Shown: positions 47,526-58,927, counted from the first letter of the stretch. The stretch: DNA of 64,000 bases from Enterobacter sp. JUb54 (GCF_014298075.1 NZ_CP060418.1:3472001-3536000); one strand, 5' to 3'. The notes: generated by a model not told the origin, from the sequence alone. Translations and numbers: made by a program.

Positions 47526-48719
47526 ATGGTTTCGCGTTTTGCCACGCTAAGTCGTATCCCCAAAGGCGTGTGGGTTCTTGGTGGCGTTAGCTTGCTGATG
47601 GATGTGTCATCAGAGATGATCCACAGCCTGCTCCCGCTGTTTATGGCCACTACCCTGGGGGCCAGCGTCATTATTATCGGAATTATCGAAGGCGTTGCTG
47701 AAGCCACCGCGCTGATGCTAAAAGTCTTTTCCGGCGTCATCAGCGATTATGTGGGCAAACGCAAAGGGCTGGCGCTACTCGGCTACGGCCTGGGGGCGCT
47801 GAGCAAGCCGCTTTTCGCCATAGCTCCCACCTCCGGCGTGGTGTTTAGCGCCCGGATGATCGACCGTGTCGGCAAAGGCATCCGTGGAGCGCCAAGGGAT
47901 GCGCTGGTCGCCGACGTCACGCCGCCGGAAATCCGCGGCGCCGCCTACGGGCTGCGTCAGGCGCTGGATACCATTGGCGCGTTTCTGGGGCCGCTGCTTG
48001 CCGTCGCGCTGATGTTCCTGTGGGATAACGATTTCCAGTCTATTTTCTGGGTCGCAGTGATCCCCGCCGCGCTCTCTATCGCGTTACTGGGCTTTGGGTT
48101 AAAAGAGCCAAAAACGCCGGTCGCCCAAAAACGCACGAATCCCCTGCGCCGCGAGAATCTAAAAAAGCTGTCCGCCGCCTACTGGTGGGTGGTGGCGATC
48201 GGCTCAATCTTTACCCTCGCCCGCTTCAGCGAAGCCTTTCTGGTTCTGCGCGCCCAGCAGATGGAAATCCCGTTGTTCGCCATCCCGTTGGTGATGGTCG
48301 CGATGAATCTGGTTTACAGCCTGACCGCCTATCCATTCGGTAAGTTATCGGACAGCATGAGCCACAGCAAAATGCTGCAATGGGGCCTGCTGGTGCTGAT
48401 CGCCGCCGATATCGTACTGGCGCTCAGCGGCCACTGGAGCACGCTTCTTGCGGGCGTCGCGCTGTGGGGCATTCATATGGGGATGACGCAGGGTCTGCTG
48501 GCGGCGATGGTGGCACATACTGCTCCGCCGGAGTTGCGCGGCACCGCCTTCGGGATGTTCAACCTGATGAGCGGCATCGCGCTGCTGCTGGCGAGCGCCG
48601 GAGCCGGGGTGCTGTGGGAAGTTTTTGGCGCCGCCTCGACGTTTTACGCCGGCGCGATAATCTGCGTCCTGACGCTGATTGGCATGCGCTGTATGCCATC
48701 CGCTTACCAGCAAAACTAA
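47526..48719 (+). CDS. MFS transporter at the position of the E. coli ula operon
   Basis: A 397-residue major facilitator with about 12 membrane segments. The MFS loop 2-3 motif appears as GVISDYVGKRKGL, and a second conserved motif as RMIDRVGKGIRGAPRDALVAD, typical of a group of uncharacterised carriers of the YfkF/fosmidomycin-resistance-like type. The substrate is not known. It starts 139 bases after yjfY, with AT-rich promoter-like sequence (attattttatttatgac) before it, and is followed by a hairpin at 48741-48765. In E. coli this interval holds ulaR-ulaG-ulaABCDEF. Confidence 0.82.
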   Translation: MVSRFATLSRIPKGVWVLGGVSLLMDVSSEMIHSLLPLFMATTLGASVIIIGIIEGVAEATALMLKVFSGVISDYVGKRKGLALLGYGLGALSKPLFAIAPTSGVVFSARMIDRVGKGIRGAPRDALVADVTPPEIRGAAYGLRQALDTIGAFLGPLLAVALMFLWDNDFQSIFWVAVIPAALSIALLGFGLKEPKTPVAQKRTNPLRRENLKKLSAAYWWVVAIGSIFTLARFSEAFLVLRAQQMEIPLFAIPLVMVAMNLVYSLTAYPFGKLSDSMSHSKMLQWGLLVLIAADIVLALSGHWSTLLAGVALWGIHMGMTQGLLAAMVAHTAPPELRGTAFGMFNLMSGIALLLASAGAGVLWEVFGAASTFYAGAIICVLTLIGMRCMPSAYQQN

Positions 48720-48740
48720 GCCGGACGCCAGGACAGAAAG

Positions 48741-48765
48741 CGATCCTCAAGCACTTTGAGGATCG
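48741..48765. terminator. Hairpin between the MFS gene and yjfP
   Basis: CGATCCTCAA and TTGAGGATCG form a perfect ten-pair stem with a five-base loop in the gap between convergent genes. On the plus strand GCTTTC and on the minus strand CTTTCTG follow, which is only moderately T-rich in each direction. Confidence 0.6.
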
Positions 48766-48784
48766 GCTTTCAGGTGATTGCCGT

Positions 48785-49492
48785 TTACAGATGACGCTGG
48801 AAAAACGCCACCGTTGCCGTTAGCGCTTCCGGCGTGATCCGGTGGCCCACGCCGTGCTGCCAGACGCAGGTCAGATCCGCACTGTCCTGTAGCGCCTGCT
48901 GCAGGCGGAACGTCCCTTCAGGGGGCACAATATCGTCCTCCTCACCGTGCCATAGCAGCAGCGGTCTGTCAGCCACCGCGCTGAGATCGTGGTCAACGTC
49001 CCATTCTGCAAGCTGCTCAACATCGAATTCCGGAGACGGAAACAGGCTCTGCGAGAGCGAGGTAAAATAGCCGGAGCCCATCAGACAGGCCACGCTTTTC
49101 AGCTCCCGATGATGGGTCATGATCCCCAGCGCCGCCATTCCGCCCATCGACGCCCCACCGACACCCAACCGTTCACCCTCGACCCAACCTTGTGCGAAAA
49201 CCGCTTCGCGCAGCGCAGGAAACTCGCGAAAGCTGTGCAGCAGAATCGGCCAGAAACGCTGCATCCGCCCGCCTTCATCCCCATCGTAACGCGCACCATG
49301 CTCCGCGGCATCGGGCATGATCACCCGAAAACCGGCCTCCGCCAGCGCCACGGCGAAGTAGCTATATACCCACTTCGAGGAGGTAAAACCATGATAAAAT
49401 ATGATGCAGGGCAACGGTTTATCCAGCGCATCCTGCGGGCAGGCGTGCAGCACTTCTCCCCCCGCGAGGTGACGTACTTCAAGAGCAATCAT
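48785..49492 (-). CDS. yjfP: Esterase YjfP (alpha/beta hydrolase)
   Basis: A 235-residue alpha/beta-hydrolase. The nucleophile Ser lies in GGASMGGMAALG, with the acid in LLWHGEEDDIVP and the His in VGHRITPEAL. The oxyanion region is IIFYHGFTSS. E. coli YjfP has carboxylesterase activity on short esters. ATG at 49492 (MIALEVRHL) is preferred to an in-frame codon at 49513 because AGGAG lies seven bases upstream. It is divergent from bsmA. Confidence 0.9.
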   Translation of the reverse strand: MIALEVRHLAGGEVLHACPQDALDKPLPCIIFYHGFTSSKWVYSYFAVALAEAGFRVIMPDAAEHGARYDGDEGGRMQRFWPILLHSFREFPALREAVFAQGWVEGERLGVGGASMGGMAALGIMTHHRELKSVACLMGSGYFTSLSQSLFPSPEFDVEQLAEWDVDHDLSAVADRPLLLWHGEEDDIVPPEGTFRLQQALQDSADLTCVWQHGVGHRITPEALTATVAFFQRHL

Positions 49493-49701
49493 TGACCATC
49501 TCCTTTCACTCAAGGGGTGACATGCCCGGAAGCGACATATTCACCAGGAAACCAGGTTCACGGTGATTCATAATGTTGAGAACCAGATTACGCTTTCACG
49601 ATATTTTCATTCGAAATTCGCGTTCGAGATAACACTTCGGGAACATTCCCCGGAAATGACATTCAGGCTACCACTACACTATGACTATCAGGAAACGAGA
49701 T

Positions 49702-50010
49702 ATGGTTATGCGTAGGTTTACACCGTGGTTACTGGTTCTCGCCTTAACTGGCTGTAGTGCCCTACAGGGAACGCCAGAAGCGCCGCCACCCGCAACCGAC
49801 CATCCGCAAGAGATCCAGCGTAATCAGACGCAGGGTCTACAGAAGATAGGAACAGTGAGCGTCTTACTGTATGGCTCACCGATGGATGTAGAAGCTGCGC
49901 TAAAAGTCAAAGCAGAGACAGCGAAAGCGGATTACTACGTCATCATTATGATTGATGACACCATGGTTCCCGGCCAGTGGTATTCGCAGGCGATTTTATA
50001 CCGTAAGTAA
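49702..50010 (+). CDS. bsmA: Biofilm peroxide resistance lipoprotein BsmA (YjfO)
   Basis: A 102-residue lipoprotein. The lipobox LALTGC (Cys about 17) follows a short signal sequence, so the mature protein is lipid-anchored. The rest is a DUF1471 domain (GLQKIGTVSVLLYGSPMDVEAALKVKAETAKADYYVI). E. coli BsmA raises peroxide and acid resistance in biofilms. ATG at 49702 is chosen because AGGAAACG precedes it; 49681 or 49708 are alternatives. It is divergent from yjfP. Confidence 0.88.
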   Translation: MVMRRFTPWLLVLALTGCSALQGTPEAPPPATDHPQEIQRNQTQGLQKIGTVSVLLYGSPMDVEAALKVKAETAKADYYVIIMIDDTMVPGQWYSQAILYRK

Positions 50011-50147
50011 CGGTTAAAATTTAACCCAGATTTACACTGCTTTGCATCCATTCACGTTCTCCTGTGCATAATAACGTTCAGCCAGCCATACCCTGGCAGA
50101 ACGTTAGCAACGGACTGCCCTCAGGACTACGTGAAATGGAGCTGACG

Positions 50148-50423
50148 ATGAAACGATCTTTTACCCTACCCAGTCTGCTGCTGAGCGCAGCAACTGCCAA
50201 CACCACGGCACAATCAGCGGAATTCGCTAGTGCGGATTGCGTCACTGGCCTGAATGAAATTGGCCTGATTTCCGTGAATAACATTGCCGGCAGCCAGCAG
50301 GACGTTGAACATGCCATCGCCGTGAAGGCCGATGAGCAAGGCGCGTCGTGGTACCGCATCGTACAGATGTACGAAGAGCAGCAGCCGGATAACTGGCGGG
50401 TACAGGCGATTCTCTACGCCTGA
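50148..50423 (+). CDS. yjfN: DUF1471 periplasmic protein YjfN
   Basis: A 91-residue protein with a DUF1471 domain (CVTGLNEIGLISVNNIAGSQQDVEHAIAVKADEQGASWYRIVQ) and a weak N-terminal signal region ending near TAQSAEF. E. coli YjfN is reported to stimulate the periplasmic protease DegP. ATG at 50148 has GGAG seven bases upstream; the 28 codons before it in frame are not conserved. It lies after bsmA in the same orientation and its stop overlaps that of convergent aidB by ten bases. Confidence 0.87.
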   Translation: MKRSFTLPSLLLSAATANTTAQSAEFASADCVTGLNEIGLISVNNIAGSQQDVEHAIAVKADEQGASWYRIVQMYEEQQPDNWRVQAILYA

Positions 50424-52051
50424 GGCGCCTGGCGCCCACGTCCCATCGCACGTAGCAATAAATCGTCCAGCGTCGGCGCATCCAGACGCATACCGCCGCG
50501 CGTGTCGAGCATCATCCGACACCAGGCTTCCGCCAGCGGCGGTGAGGCGTAACGCAGCATCTGCGCCCCGACACCGAGCATATAAACCAGACGGGTAATC
50601 TCTCTGCCCTGCTCTTCAGCGGGACGCCGTAACAGCTGCTGCAGCTGCCGCCAGGCACGGTCAAAGTGACGATTCTGCCCTTTCACCTCGGCACACTCTG
50701 CCGCCAGCAGCTCCAGCGCCGCCGGATGCTTGCTCAACACCCGCATCACATCCAGGCACATAATATTACCGGAGCCTTCCCAGATGCTGTTGACCGGCAT
50801 CTCGCGATACAGACGCGGTAGCTCACTCTCTTCGCAGTAGCCAATGCCGCCCAGCACCTCCATCGCCTCCGCAACAAACGGCATCCCGGCTTTACAGATG
50901 GCAAATTTCGCCGCCGGCGTCCACAACCGGGCCCACAGCACCTCGTTAACATCATCACGGCGATCCCACGCCCGCGCCAGGCGGAACATAAAGGCGGTTT
51001 GCCCTTCCAGACGCAGCGCCATCTGACCCAGCACCTGGCGCATCATCGGCTGATCGACCAGGTATTTACCGAAGGCCTGGCGTTGCAGCGCATGGTACAG
51101 CGCGACCGAGTACGCCCGGCGCATTAAGGCGTGGCTACCCAGCGCACAATCGAAACGGGTCAGGCCGCCCATTTTCAGGATCTGCCGCACACCATCGCCT
51201 TCATCGCCAATCAGCCAGCCATGGGCCTCAAACAGCTCCACTTCGCTGCTGGCGTTAGCGCGATTCCCCAGCTTATCTTTTAGCCGTTCGAGGTGCAGCG
51301 CATTACGCTGCCCGTCGGGAAGCAAGCGGGGCACGAAAAAGCAGGAGAGACCTTCCGGCGCCTGGGCCAGCACCAGATGCGCATCGCTTTGCGGAACCGA
51401 GAAAAACCACTTATGTCCGGTCAGAAGGTAAAAACCTTCCGCCGTTTTTTCTGCCCGGGTGGTGTTAATCAGAACGTCAGATCCCCCCTGCTTTTCCGTC
51501 ATTCCCATGCCAATTAACACCCCGCGTTTCTGCTGGCCTGGGGCAAGGTGCGGATCGTAGCGGTCGCTTAGCAGCGGTGACAGCCAGTCGCTGAACGGTT
51601 CAGGCACCGCGCGCTGCAACAGCGGTGTGGCGGCGAAGGTCATGGTTATCGGGCACAATGTCCCTGCCTCCACCTGAGCGTGGAGCAAAAAGCGGGCGGC
51701 ACGCGCGACAAACGCCCCGCTGCGGGCCTCGTCCTGCCAGGCGAGATTATGGACCTGGTTTGCGCAAAGCCCCTGCATCAACAGGTGCCAGGCAGGGTGA
51801 AAACGGACATCATCCAGCCGGTTGCCGCTGGCATCGTAGCGTAGCAGCTCCGGCGGATTGCTGTTCGCCAGCCTCCCCAGCTCCAGCGATTCCGCGGTCC
51901 CCAACTGCTGGCCGATACTGGCCAGTAAATCGCTATCCCATCCCGCACCTTCGCGCCCTACCGCTTCGCGCAGGGCGGTATCCGACAGGAACAGGTTGCT
52001 ATTGCACAGCGGCGTGGGTTGATTAAAGACGGTGTGCGTCTGCCAGTGCAT
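50414..52051 (-). CDS. aidB: Acyl-CoA dehydrogenase-like protein AidB
   Basis: A 545-residue flavoprotein of the acyl-CoA dehydrogenase fold (FAD region MTEKQGGSDVLINTT and KWFFSVPQ; C-terminal EVLGGIGYCEE..YREMPVNSIWEGSGN). E. coli AidB is part of the Ada adaptive response, binds DNA and has weak isovaleryl-CoA dehydrogenase activity. ATG at 52051 (MHWQTHTVFNQ) matches E. coli. It overlaps yjfN by ten bases. In E. coli the yjfI-C genes lie between aidB and rlmB; here they are absent. Confidence 0.94.
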   Translation of the reverse strand: MHWQTHTVFNQPTPLCNSNLFLSDTALREAVGREGAGWDSDLLASIGQQLGTAESLELGRLANSNPPELLRYDASGNRLDDVRFHPAWHLLMQGLCANQVHNLAWQDEARSGAFVARAARFLLHAQVEAGTLCPITMTFAATPLLQRAVPEPFSDWLSPLLSDRYDPHLAPGQQKRGVLIGMGMTEKQGGSDVLINTTRAEKTAEGFYLLTGHKWFFSVPQSDAHLVLAQAPEGLSCFFVPRLLPDGQRNALHLERLKDKLGNRANASSEVELFEAHGWLIGDEGDGVRQILKMGGLTRFDCALGSHALMRRAYSVALYHALQRQAFGKYLVDQPMMRQVLGQMALRLEGQTAFMFRLARAWDRRDDVNEVLWARLWTPAAKFAICKAGMPFVAEAMEVLGGIGYCEESELPRLYREMPVNSIWEGSGNIMCLDVMRVLSKHPAALELLAAECAEVKGQNRHFDRAWRQLQQLLRRPAEEQGREITRLVYMLGVGAQMLRYASPPLAEAWCRMMLDTRGGMRLDAPTLDDLLLRAMGRGRQAPQA

Positions 52052-52129
52052 GGTGTTTCCCTCCCTCAATGGCGTTGCCATTAAGTATGGTCACCCTGAA
52101 CCAACCTCGCCCGCGAAAGCAGTCACAAA

Positions 52130-52153
52130 AAAACCATCCCGAGGGATGGTTTT
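52130..52153 (-). terminator. Rho-independent terminator of nsrR-rnr-rlmB
   Basis: AAAACCATCCC and GGGATGGTTTT form an 11-pair stem around GA, and the minus strand continues with TTTTTTG. It lies 30 bases after rlmB. Confidence 0.88.
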
Positions 52154-52182
52154 GCATTTTTGCGCTTAGCGAAACAAGGTGT

Positions 52183-52914
52183 TTAGCTACGCTGGCGCAC
52201 CGCTTCAAACAGGCAAATACCGGTCGCCACCGAGACGTTCAGGGAAGAAACGCTGCCGGCCATCGGGATGCTGATCAGCTCATCGCAATGTTCGCGGGTC
52301 AGACGACGCATGCCTTCGCCTTCTGCGCCCATCACCAGCGCCATCGGGCCGGTCATTTTGCTCTGGAACAGCGTGTGGTCAGCTTCACCGGCGGTCCCGA
52401 CGATCCAGACGTTCTCTTCCTGCAGCAAACGCATGGTGCGTGCCAGGTTTGTCACGCGGATAAGCGGGACATTCTCTGCCGCGCCACAGGCAACTTTTTT
52501 CGCCGTTGCGTTGAGCTGTGCAGAGCGGTCTCTCGGCACAATCACCGCATGAACGCCGGCGGCATCCGCGCTACGCAGGCAGGCGCCCAGGTTGTGCGGG
52601 TCGGTGACGCCATCCAGAATCAGCAGGAACGGCTGATCGAGGGAGGCCAGCAGGTCAGGCAGATCGTTCTCCTGGTACTGCCGTCCCGGTTTCACGCGGG
52701 CGATGATCCCCTGATGTACTGCCCCTTCGCTTTTCTCGTCAAGGAACTGACGGTTAGCGACCTGAATCACCACACCCTGCGCTTCCAGGGCGTGAATCAA
52801 CGGCAGCAGACGTTTATCTTCACGGCCTTTCAGAATATAAACTTCCTGAAAACGCTCTGGAGCGCGTTCAAGCAGGGCCTGCACCGCGTGGATGCCGTAA
52901 ATCATTTCACTCAT
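52183..52914 (-). CDS. rlmB: 23S rRNA 2'-O-methyltransferase RlmB (Gm2251)
   Basis: A 243-residue SPOUT methyltransferase with an N-terminal L30e-like RNA-binding domain (residues 1-75). The trefoil-knot motifs are present: [26 protein letters not shown] and [19 protein letters not shown]. It methylates G2251 in the peptidyl-transferase P loop. It follows rnr in the same orientation at 78 bases and ends at a strong terminator. Confidence 0.97.
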   Translation of the reverse strand: MSEMIYGIHAVQALLERAPERFQEVYILKGREDKRLLPLIHALEAQGVVIQVANRQFLDEKSEGAVHQGIIARVKPGRQYQENDLPDLLASLDQPFLLILDGVTDPHNLGACLRSADAAGVHAVIVPRDRSAQLNATAKKVACGAAENVPLIRVTNLARTMRLLQEENVWIVGTAGEADHTLFQSKMTGPMALVMGAEGEGMRRLTREHCDELISIPMAGSVSSLNVSVATGICLFEAVRQRS

Positions 52915-52992
52915 TGATGTACTCGTTACGTGTTGGTATTGCCGTTTCGGCCTTGCAGACCGGGCGCCCCGGTCTGCAACATTGATCGATGC

Positions 52993-55437
52993 TTATTCAG
53001 CGACTTTTTTCTTCGCCGCGCGCTTCGCCTTGGTCGCCGCCGCGATTTTCTGCGTCTTGGCTGACGGTTTTTTAGCGCTCTTGTCTTTCTTCGCTTTCGC
53101 CGGCTTCGGTTTACCCTTATCACCACGGAAAGCGCTGTCTGGCTCGAAGTTCACCTGCTTGCCCGCCTGGCGACGACGGCCAGAAGGTTTACCTGCGGTG
53201 TTCGCCTTTTTGGTTTTCTCCCGCGCGGTCTTACCGACGTTGCGCGGACCGCGTTCGCTGGAGATCAGCGAGAAGTCGATCTTACGCTCGTCCATATTGA
53301 CCGCTTCCACCCGGACTTCCACGCGGTCGCCCAGACGGTAAGTCTGGCCACCGGATTCGCCGATCAAGCGTTGCCCGACCTGATCGAAACGATAGTAGTC
53401 ATTATCGAGGGAAGAAACATGAACCAGGCCATCGATAAACAGTTCATCAAGACGCACGAAGAAACCAAAGCCGGTGACGCTGGCAATCACGCCTTTGAAG
53501 ACGTTGCCCACCTGATCCAGCATGAAATCACATTTCAGCCAGTCAGACACTTCACGGGTGGCCTCATCGGCACGGCGCTCGGTCATCGAGCAGTGCGCGC
53601 CCAGCTGCAGCATTTCGTCCATGCTGTAGTGCCAGCCGCCGGTTTCGGTGCTGTTGCCCTTATGACCCTGCTCTTTCGCCAGCAGATACTTGATCGCCCG
53701 GTGCAGCGACAGATCCGGGTAACGACGAATCGGTGAAGTGAAGTGGGCATAGGACTGCAGCGCCAGGCCAAAGTGACCACGGTTTTCCGGATCGTACACC
53801 GCCTGCTTCATGGAGCGCAGCAGCATCGTCTGCAGCATTTCATGATCCGGACGGTCAGCAATCGAAATCAGCAGTTCAGCATAGTCTCGCGGCTCTGGCT
53901 TATTCCCGCCAGGTAGCTCCAGACCCAGTTCCGCCAGCACGGAGCGGAACGCGGTGATCGCTTCGGTGCTCGGCTTATCGTGAATACGGAACAGCGCGGG
54001 CTCCAGCGCCTTCTCAACGAAACGCGCGGCGGAGATGTTCGCCAGAATCATGCACTCTTCAATCAGCTTGTGCGCATCGTTACGCTGCGTCTGCTCAATG
54101 CGTTCGATACGACGTTCAGCGTTGAAGATGAACTTCGCTTCTTCACTCTCAAATGAGATCCCACCGCGTTCTTCACGGGCGCTATCCAGCACTTTATAGA
54201 GAGTGTGAAGTTCTTCAATATGCTTCACCAGCGGCGCATAGTGCTCACGCAGTTCCTGATCGCCCTGCAGCATATGCCACACTTTGGTATAGGTCAGGCG
54301 CGCGTGTGAACTCATCACCGCTTCATAGAATTTATATCCGGTCAGGCGCCCTTTGGAGGAGATGGTCATCTCACACACCATGCACAGGCGATCGACCTGC
54401 GGGTTCAGGGAGCACAGGCCGTTGGAAAGCACTTCCGGCAGCATCGGGACAACCTGAGACGGGAAGTAGACCGACGTTCCGCGGCTACGCGCTTCCGCAT
54501 CCAGCGGCGTGCCGGGGCGGACATAGTAGCTGACATCAGCAATCGCAACCCACAGGCGCCAGCCGCCACCGCGTTTTTTCTCACAGTAGACCGCATCATC
54601 GAAATCGCGGGCATCTTCGCCATCGATCGTGACCAGCGGCAGGTCACGTAAGTCTACGCGGCCCACTTTGGCCTCTTCCGGTACCTGTTCTTTCAGCACC
54701 GAGACCTGTTTTTCCACCGCCGGTGGCCAGGTATAAGGGATTTCGTGGGTGCGCAGCGCCATATCGACCGCCATGCCGGTGCCCATGTTGTCGCCCAGCA
54801 CTTCAACGATTTTGCCGATGGCTTTGGTTCGACGGGTCGGGCGTTGGGTCAGTTCAACCACCACCACAAAGCCCATCCGCGCGCCCATGACTTCTTCCGG
54901 CGGAATTAAGATATCAAAGCTCAGACGGCTGTCGTCGGGCACGACGAAACCGACGCCGGCGTCAGTGAAGTAGCGGCCGACAATCTGGCTGGTTTTCGGC
55001 ACCAGAATACGCACCACGCGCGCTTCGCGACGGCCTTTACGATCGGCACCCAGCGGCTGCGCCAGGATCTGATCGCCATGAATACACATTTTCATCTGCT
55101 CGGAAGAGAGATAAAGGTCGTCTTTGCGTCCTTCGACGCGCAGGAAGCCGTAGCCATCGCGGTGGCCGATAACGGTGCCTTTAAGCAGGTCCAGACGTTC
55201 CGGCAGCGCGTAGCACTGGCGACGGGTAAAGACCAGTTGTCCGTCACGCTCCATCGCGCGCAAACGACGACGCAGCCCTTCGAGCTGCTCTTCTCCTTCG
55301 ATATTCAGTTCTATCGCCAGCTCTTCGCGGCTGGCCGGTTTTTCACGTTTTGTTAAATGATCGAGGATAAATTCCCGGCTTGGGATTGGATTCGCATACT
55401 TTTCAGCTTCGCGGTCCTGGAAAGGATCTTGTGACAT
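52993..55437 (-). CDS. rnr: Exoribonuclease R
   Basis: An 814-residue 3'-5' exoribonuclease: helix-turn-helix and two cold-shock domains (to about 220), RNB catalytic domain (with [14 protein letters not shown] near 280), S1 domain (about 645-725) and a Lys/Arg-rich tail ([15 protein letters not shown]). It degrades structured RNA and acts in trans-translation and rRNA quality control. It is 38 bases after nsrR, so it belongs to the nsrR-rnr-rlmB operon, and NO-related control of rnr is possible. Confidence 0.97.
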   Translation of the reverse strand: MSQDPFQDREAEKYANPIPSREFILDHLTKREKPASREELAIELNIEGEEQLEGLRRRLRAMERDGQLVFTRRQCYALPERLDLLKGTVIGHRDGYGFLRVEGRKDDLYLSSEQMKMCIHGDQILAQPLGADRKGRREARVVRILVPKTSQIVGRYFTDAGVGFVVPDDSRLSFDILIPPEEVMGARMGFVVVVELTQRPTRRTKAIGKIVEVLGDNMGTGMAVDMALRTHEIPYTWPPAVEKQVSVLKEQVPEEAKVGRVDLRDLPLVTIDGEDARDFDDAVYCEKKRGGGWRLWVAIADVSYYVRPGTPLDAEARSRGTSVYFPSQVVPMLPEVLSNGLCSLNPQVDRLCMVCEMTISSKGRLTGYKFYEAVMSSHARLTYTKVWHMLQGDQELREHYAPLVKHIEELHTLYKVLDSAREERGGISFESEEAKFIFNAERRIERIEQTQRNDAHKLIEECMILANISAARFVEKALEPALFRIHDKPSTEAITAFRSVLAELGLELPGGNKPEPRDYAELLISIADRPDHEMLQTMLLRSMKQAVYDPENRGHFGLALQSYAHFTSPIRRYPDLSLHRAIKYLLAKEQGHKGNSTETGGWHYSMDEMLQLGAHCSMTERRADEATREVSDWLKCDFMLDQVGNVFKGVIASVTGFGFFVRLDELFIDGLVHVSSLDNDYYRFDQVGQRLIGESGGQTYRLGDRVEVRVEAVNMDERKIDFSLISSERGPRNVGKTAREKTKKANTAGKPSGRRRQAGKQVNFEPDSAFRGDKGKPKPAKAKKDKSAKKPSAKTQKIAAATKAKRAAKKKVAE

Positions 55438-55475
55438 GTCGGTTCCTCCGTTGTCATCTCTGATGTGAGTTTACG

Positions 55476-55901
55476 TCACTCCACCAGTAATAATTTATAA
55501 AGCGGTTGATTTTCTTCAACCAAATCAGCCAGCGTGTAGTTATCTAGTTCCTTAAGAAAACTTTGCGCAGCTTCAGCAAGCGCCTTTTTCAGGCGGCAGG
55601 CGGGAGTAATGTGGCAAAATTCGCTGCTGCAATTGACCAGCGATAACGGCTCCAGATCGCGGACAACATCACCAACACGAATAGCTTGCGCTGGTTTACC
55701 CAGGCGAATCCCCCCGTTTTTCCCCCGCACGGCCATAACGTAACCAGCACGGCTTAACTGATTGATTATTTTAACCATATGATTACGGGAAACGCCGTAA
55801 ACCTCCGTCACTTCGGAGATACTCGTCATTCTTCCATCCGGCAACGACGCCATGTAGATCAGCGCACGTAATCCGTAATCCGTAAAACTCGTTAACTGCA
55901 C
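55476..55901 (-). CDS. nsrR: Nitric-oxide-sensing repressor NsrR
   Basis: A 141-residue Rrf2-family repressor with an N-terminal winged helix ([29 protein letters not shown]) and the cluster-binding cysteines Cys91, Cys96 and Cys102 ([14 protein letters not shown]). Loss of its iron-sulfur cluster to NO releases targets such as ytfE. The start is GTG at 55901, with GAGG five bases before it, giving the E. coli length; the 11 codons upstream are not conserved. A good target site is present at 40023-40045. Confidence 0.95.
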   Translation of the reverse strand: MQLTSFTDYGLRALIYMASLPDGRMTSISEVTEVYGVSRNHMVKIINQLSRAGYVMAVRGKNGGIRLGKPAQAIRVGDVVRDLEPLSLVNCSSEFCHITPACRLKKALAEAAQSFLKELDNYTLADLVEENQPLYKLLLVE

Positions 55902-56088
55902 ATCAACCTCAGGGTAAGGGGGAACGGTCAGCACTCTGGCTTCAGTTGCTGCGCGAACGGGCGCATCCTGAATGCTTTAGAGCATTGATCCTCGGGTAAA
56001 AACGATATTGATACTGTATTGATGATAAACCAGCCAGCGCTCAGGCCGCTAATTTATTTGAAATGGGGCGGGTGAACAGCAAAAACAA

Positions 56089-56107
56089 GGGCGCCTGAAC
56101 GGCGCCC
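56089..56107 (-). terminator. Rho-independent terminator of purA
   Basis: GGGCGCC and GGCGCCC pair around TGAAC; on the minus strand TTGTTTTTGC follows. It begins 12 bases after the purA stop. Confidence 0.85.
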
Positions 56108-56118
56108 CAGGTTATTGA

Positions 56119-57420
<1,302 letters not shown>

Positions 57421-57427
57421 TCAAAAT

Positions 57428-57476
57428 CACCGTTTGCTTAAAAATGGATTCTACCATCGCTTTTTCAGAGTTACAG
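57428..57476 (-). promoter_or_regulatory. purA promoter and PurR-like half site
   Basis: Read toward purA, -35 CTGTAA (57476-57471) and -10 TAGAAT (57453-57448) are 17 bases apart. AAGCAAACGGTG (57439-57428) in the early leader matches the left half of the PurR operator consensus, but the right half is poor. PurR control of purA is known in E. coli; the site here is a candidate. Confidence 0.5.
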
Positions 57477-57519
57477 CACTTTTTGCAGCCAATATCAGGC
57501 AAGTCTGACCACTTTTTGA

Positions 57520-57717
57520 TCAGTTTAACGATTTCGTCAACATGTAGTAGATAACGAACCCAGCGACCACAAGACCACCGCCAAAACGGCGTAATAAATT
57601 ATCCGGAAGCTGGGTCATTGTCGCAATCATTCGCCGCCAGGCACGTGGATAAAGCAGTGGCCCGAGCCCTTCCAGAACTAAAACCAGCGCCAGTGCCAGC
57701 CAGATTGTTGAATTCAT
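57520..57717 (-). CDS. yjeT: DUF2065 inner-membrane protein YjeT
   Basis: A 65-residue protein with two hydrophobic segments (residues 4-22, WLALALVLVLEGLGPLLY, and 46-60, GGGLVVAGFVIYYML). It matches E. coli YjeT in length and sequence and keeps its place between purA and hflC. The function is unknown. It may depend on the upstream hflKC transcript or on its own promoter, since a terminator follows hflC. Confidence 0.9.
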   Translation of the reverse strand: MNSTIWLALALVLVLEGLGPLLYPRAWRRMIATMTQLPDNLLRRFGGGLVVAGFVIYYMLTKSLN

Positions 57718-57874
57718 TATTGACCCTTAGAGAGAAAGCTGACCGCTGCGGCAGAGCAACGTGTAAATTGGACTTTTGCCGCATTGTCCGGCATTTCGCC
57801 TTGATTATGTACTGCTTTCGCGCACAAAAGACCATAACCGATTGTGCTGCGGCTGTTTATTAGATTTGCCTATA

Positions 57875-57900
57875 AAAAAAGGCGCCTGTAAAGGCGCCTT
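57875..57900 (-). terminator. Rho-independent terminator after hflC
   Basis: Two GGCGCC arms (57881-57886, 57893-57898) with flanking A/T pairs enclose TGTAAA. On the minus strand TTTTTTTATA follows. It ends 20 bases after the hflC stop. Confidence 0.88.
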
Positions 57901-57920
57901 TTCATCATATCATCCACAAA

Positions 57921-58925
57921 TCAGCGAGTAGTCGCCGCAGGTGATTTCATATAACGGAAGAAATCGCTGTCCGGGCTGAGCACCATCACATCCTGATTGC
58001 TCTGGAAGCTGTTCTCATAGGCACGCAGGCTACGGATAAAGGCATAGAAGCCTGGATCCTGGCTGAATGCATCAGCAAACAGCTTAGCGGCATCTGCATC
58101 ACCTTCACCACGCATGATACGGCCCTGACGCTCCGCTTCAGCCAGTGTCTTGGTGACTTCATAGTCCGCGGTAGCACGCAGCTTCTCAGCCTCTTCCTGG
58201 CCTTGTGAACGGTGACGACGAGCAACCGCTTCACGCTCGGCGCGCATACGGTTGTAAATCGCTTCAGACACTTCCGCCGGCAGGTTGATCTGCTTGATAC
58301 GCACGTCAACGACTTCAATACCCAGTGCCGCCATACTGTTCGGGTTAATCACCGGGACTTTACCGTTGGTTTCTGTCGCCACGCGCTCCGCCGCTTTGGC
58401 GATAGCATCGTCGGCAGCCGGGGTGCTGACTTCATCTTCAGTCCCTGCAGAACCGGAGTTCAGGGCATCGCGTACTTCCAGGGTCAGACGACCACGGGAG
58501 TCGGTCACGATATCTTTCACGTCCAGGCGACCAATTTCAGAACGCAGACGGTCAGAGAACTTACGCTTCAGCAGTACCTCGGCCTGGGAGACGTCGCCGC
58601 CGCCGGTTGCCAGGTAGTAGCGGCTGAAGTCGCTGATACGCCATTTAATGTAGGAGTCAACGATCAGGTCTTTCTTCTCTTTAGTCACAAAGCGATCGGC
58701 CTGGTTGTCCATGGTCTGAATACGCGCATCCAGCGTTTTCACTGATTCAATGAACGGGATCTTGAAGTGCAGACCCGGCGCATAGACCAGCGGTTTATTT
58801 TCGCTATCGCGCAGGACTTTACCAAAGCGCAGCGTAATACCACGCTCGCCTTCTTTGACAACAAAGACAGACATGTAAAGCACTACCAGCACGATAACCA
58901 CTATCGCAATAACAGGTTTACGCAT
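57921..58925 (-). CDS. hflC: FtsH protease modulator HflC
   Basis: A 334-residue SPFH/prohibitin-domain membrane protein with an N-terminal anchor (residues 5-22, VIAIVVIVLVVLYMSVFV). It forms a large cage with HflK around the FtsH protease and limits degradation of membrane proteins. The C-terminal half is helical and charged (coiled-coil-like, VARRHRSQGQEEAEKLRA). It starts two bases after the hflK stop. Confidence 0.97.
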   Translation of the reverse strand: MRKPVIAIVVIVLVVLYMSVFVVKEGERGITLRFGKVLRDSENKPLVYAPGLHFKIPFIESVKTLDARIQTMDNQADRFVTKEKKDLIVDSYIKWRISDFSRYYLATGGGDVSQAEVLLKRKFSDRLRSEIGRLDVKDIVTDSRGRLTLEVRDALNSGSAGTEDEVSTPAADDAIAKAAERVATETNGKVPVINPNSMAALGIEVVDVRIKQINLPAEVSEAIYNRMRAEREAVARRHRSQGQEEAEKLRATADYEVTKTLAEAERQGRIMRGEGDADAAKLFADAFSQDPGFYAFIRSLRAYENSFQSNQDVMVLSPDSDFFRYMKSPAATTR

Positions 58926-58927
58926 CG

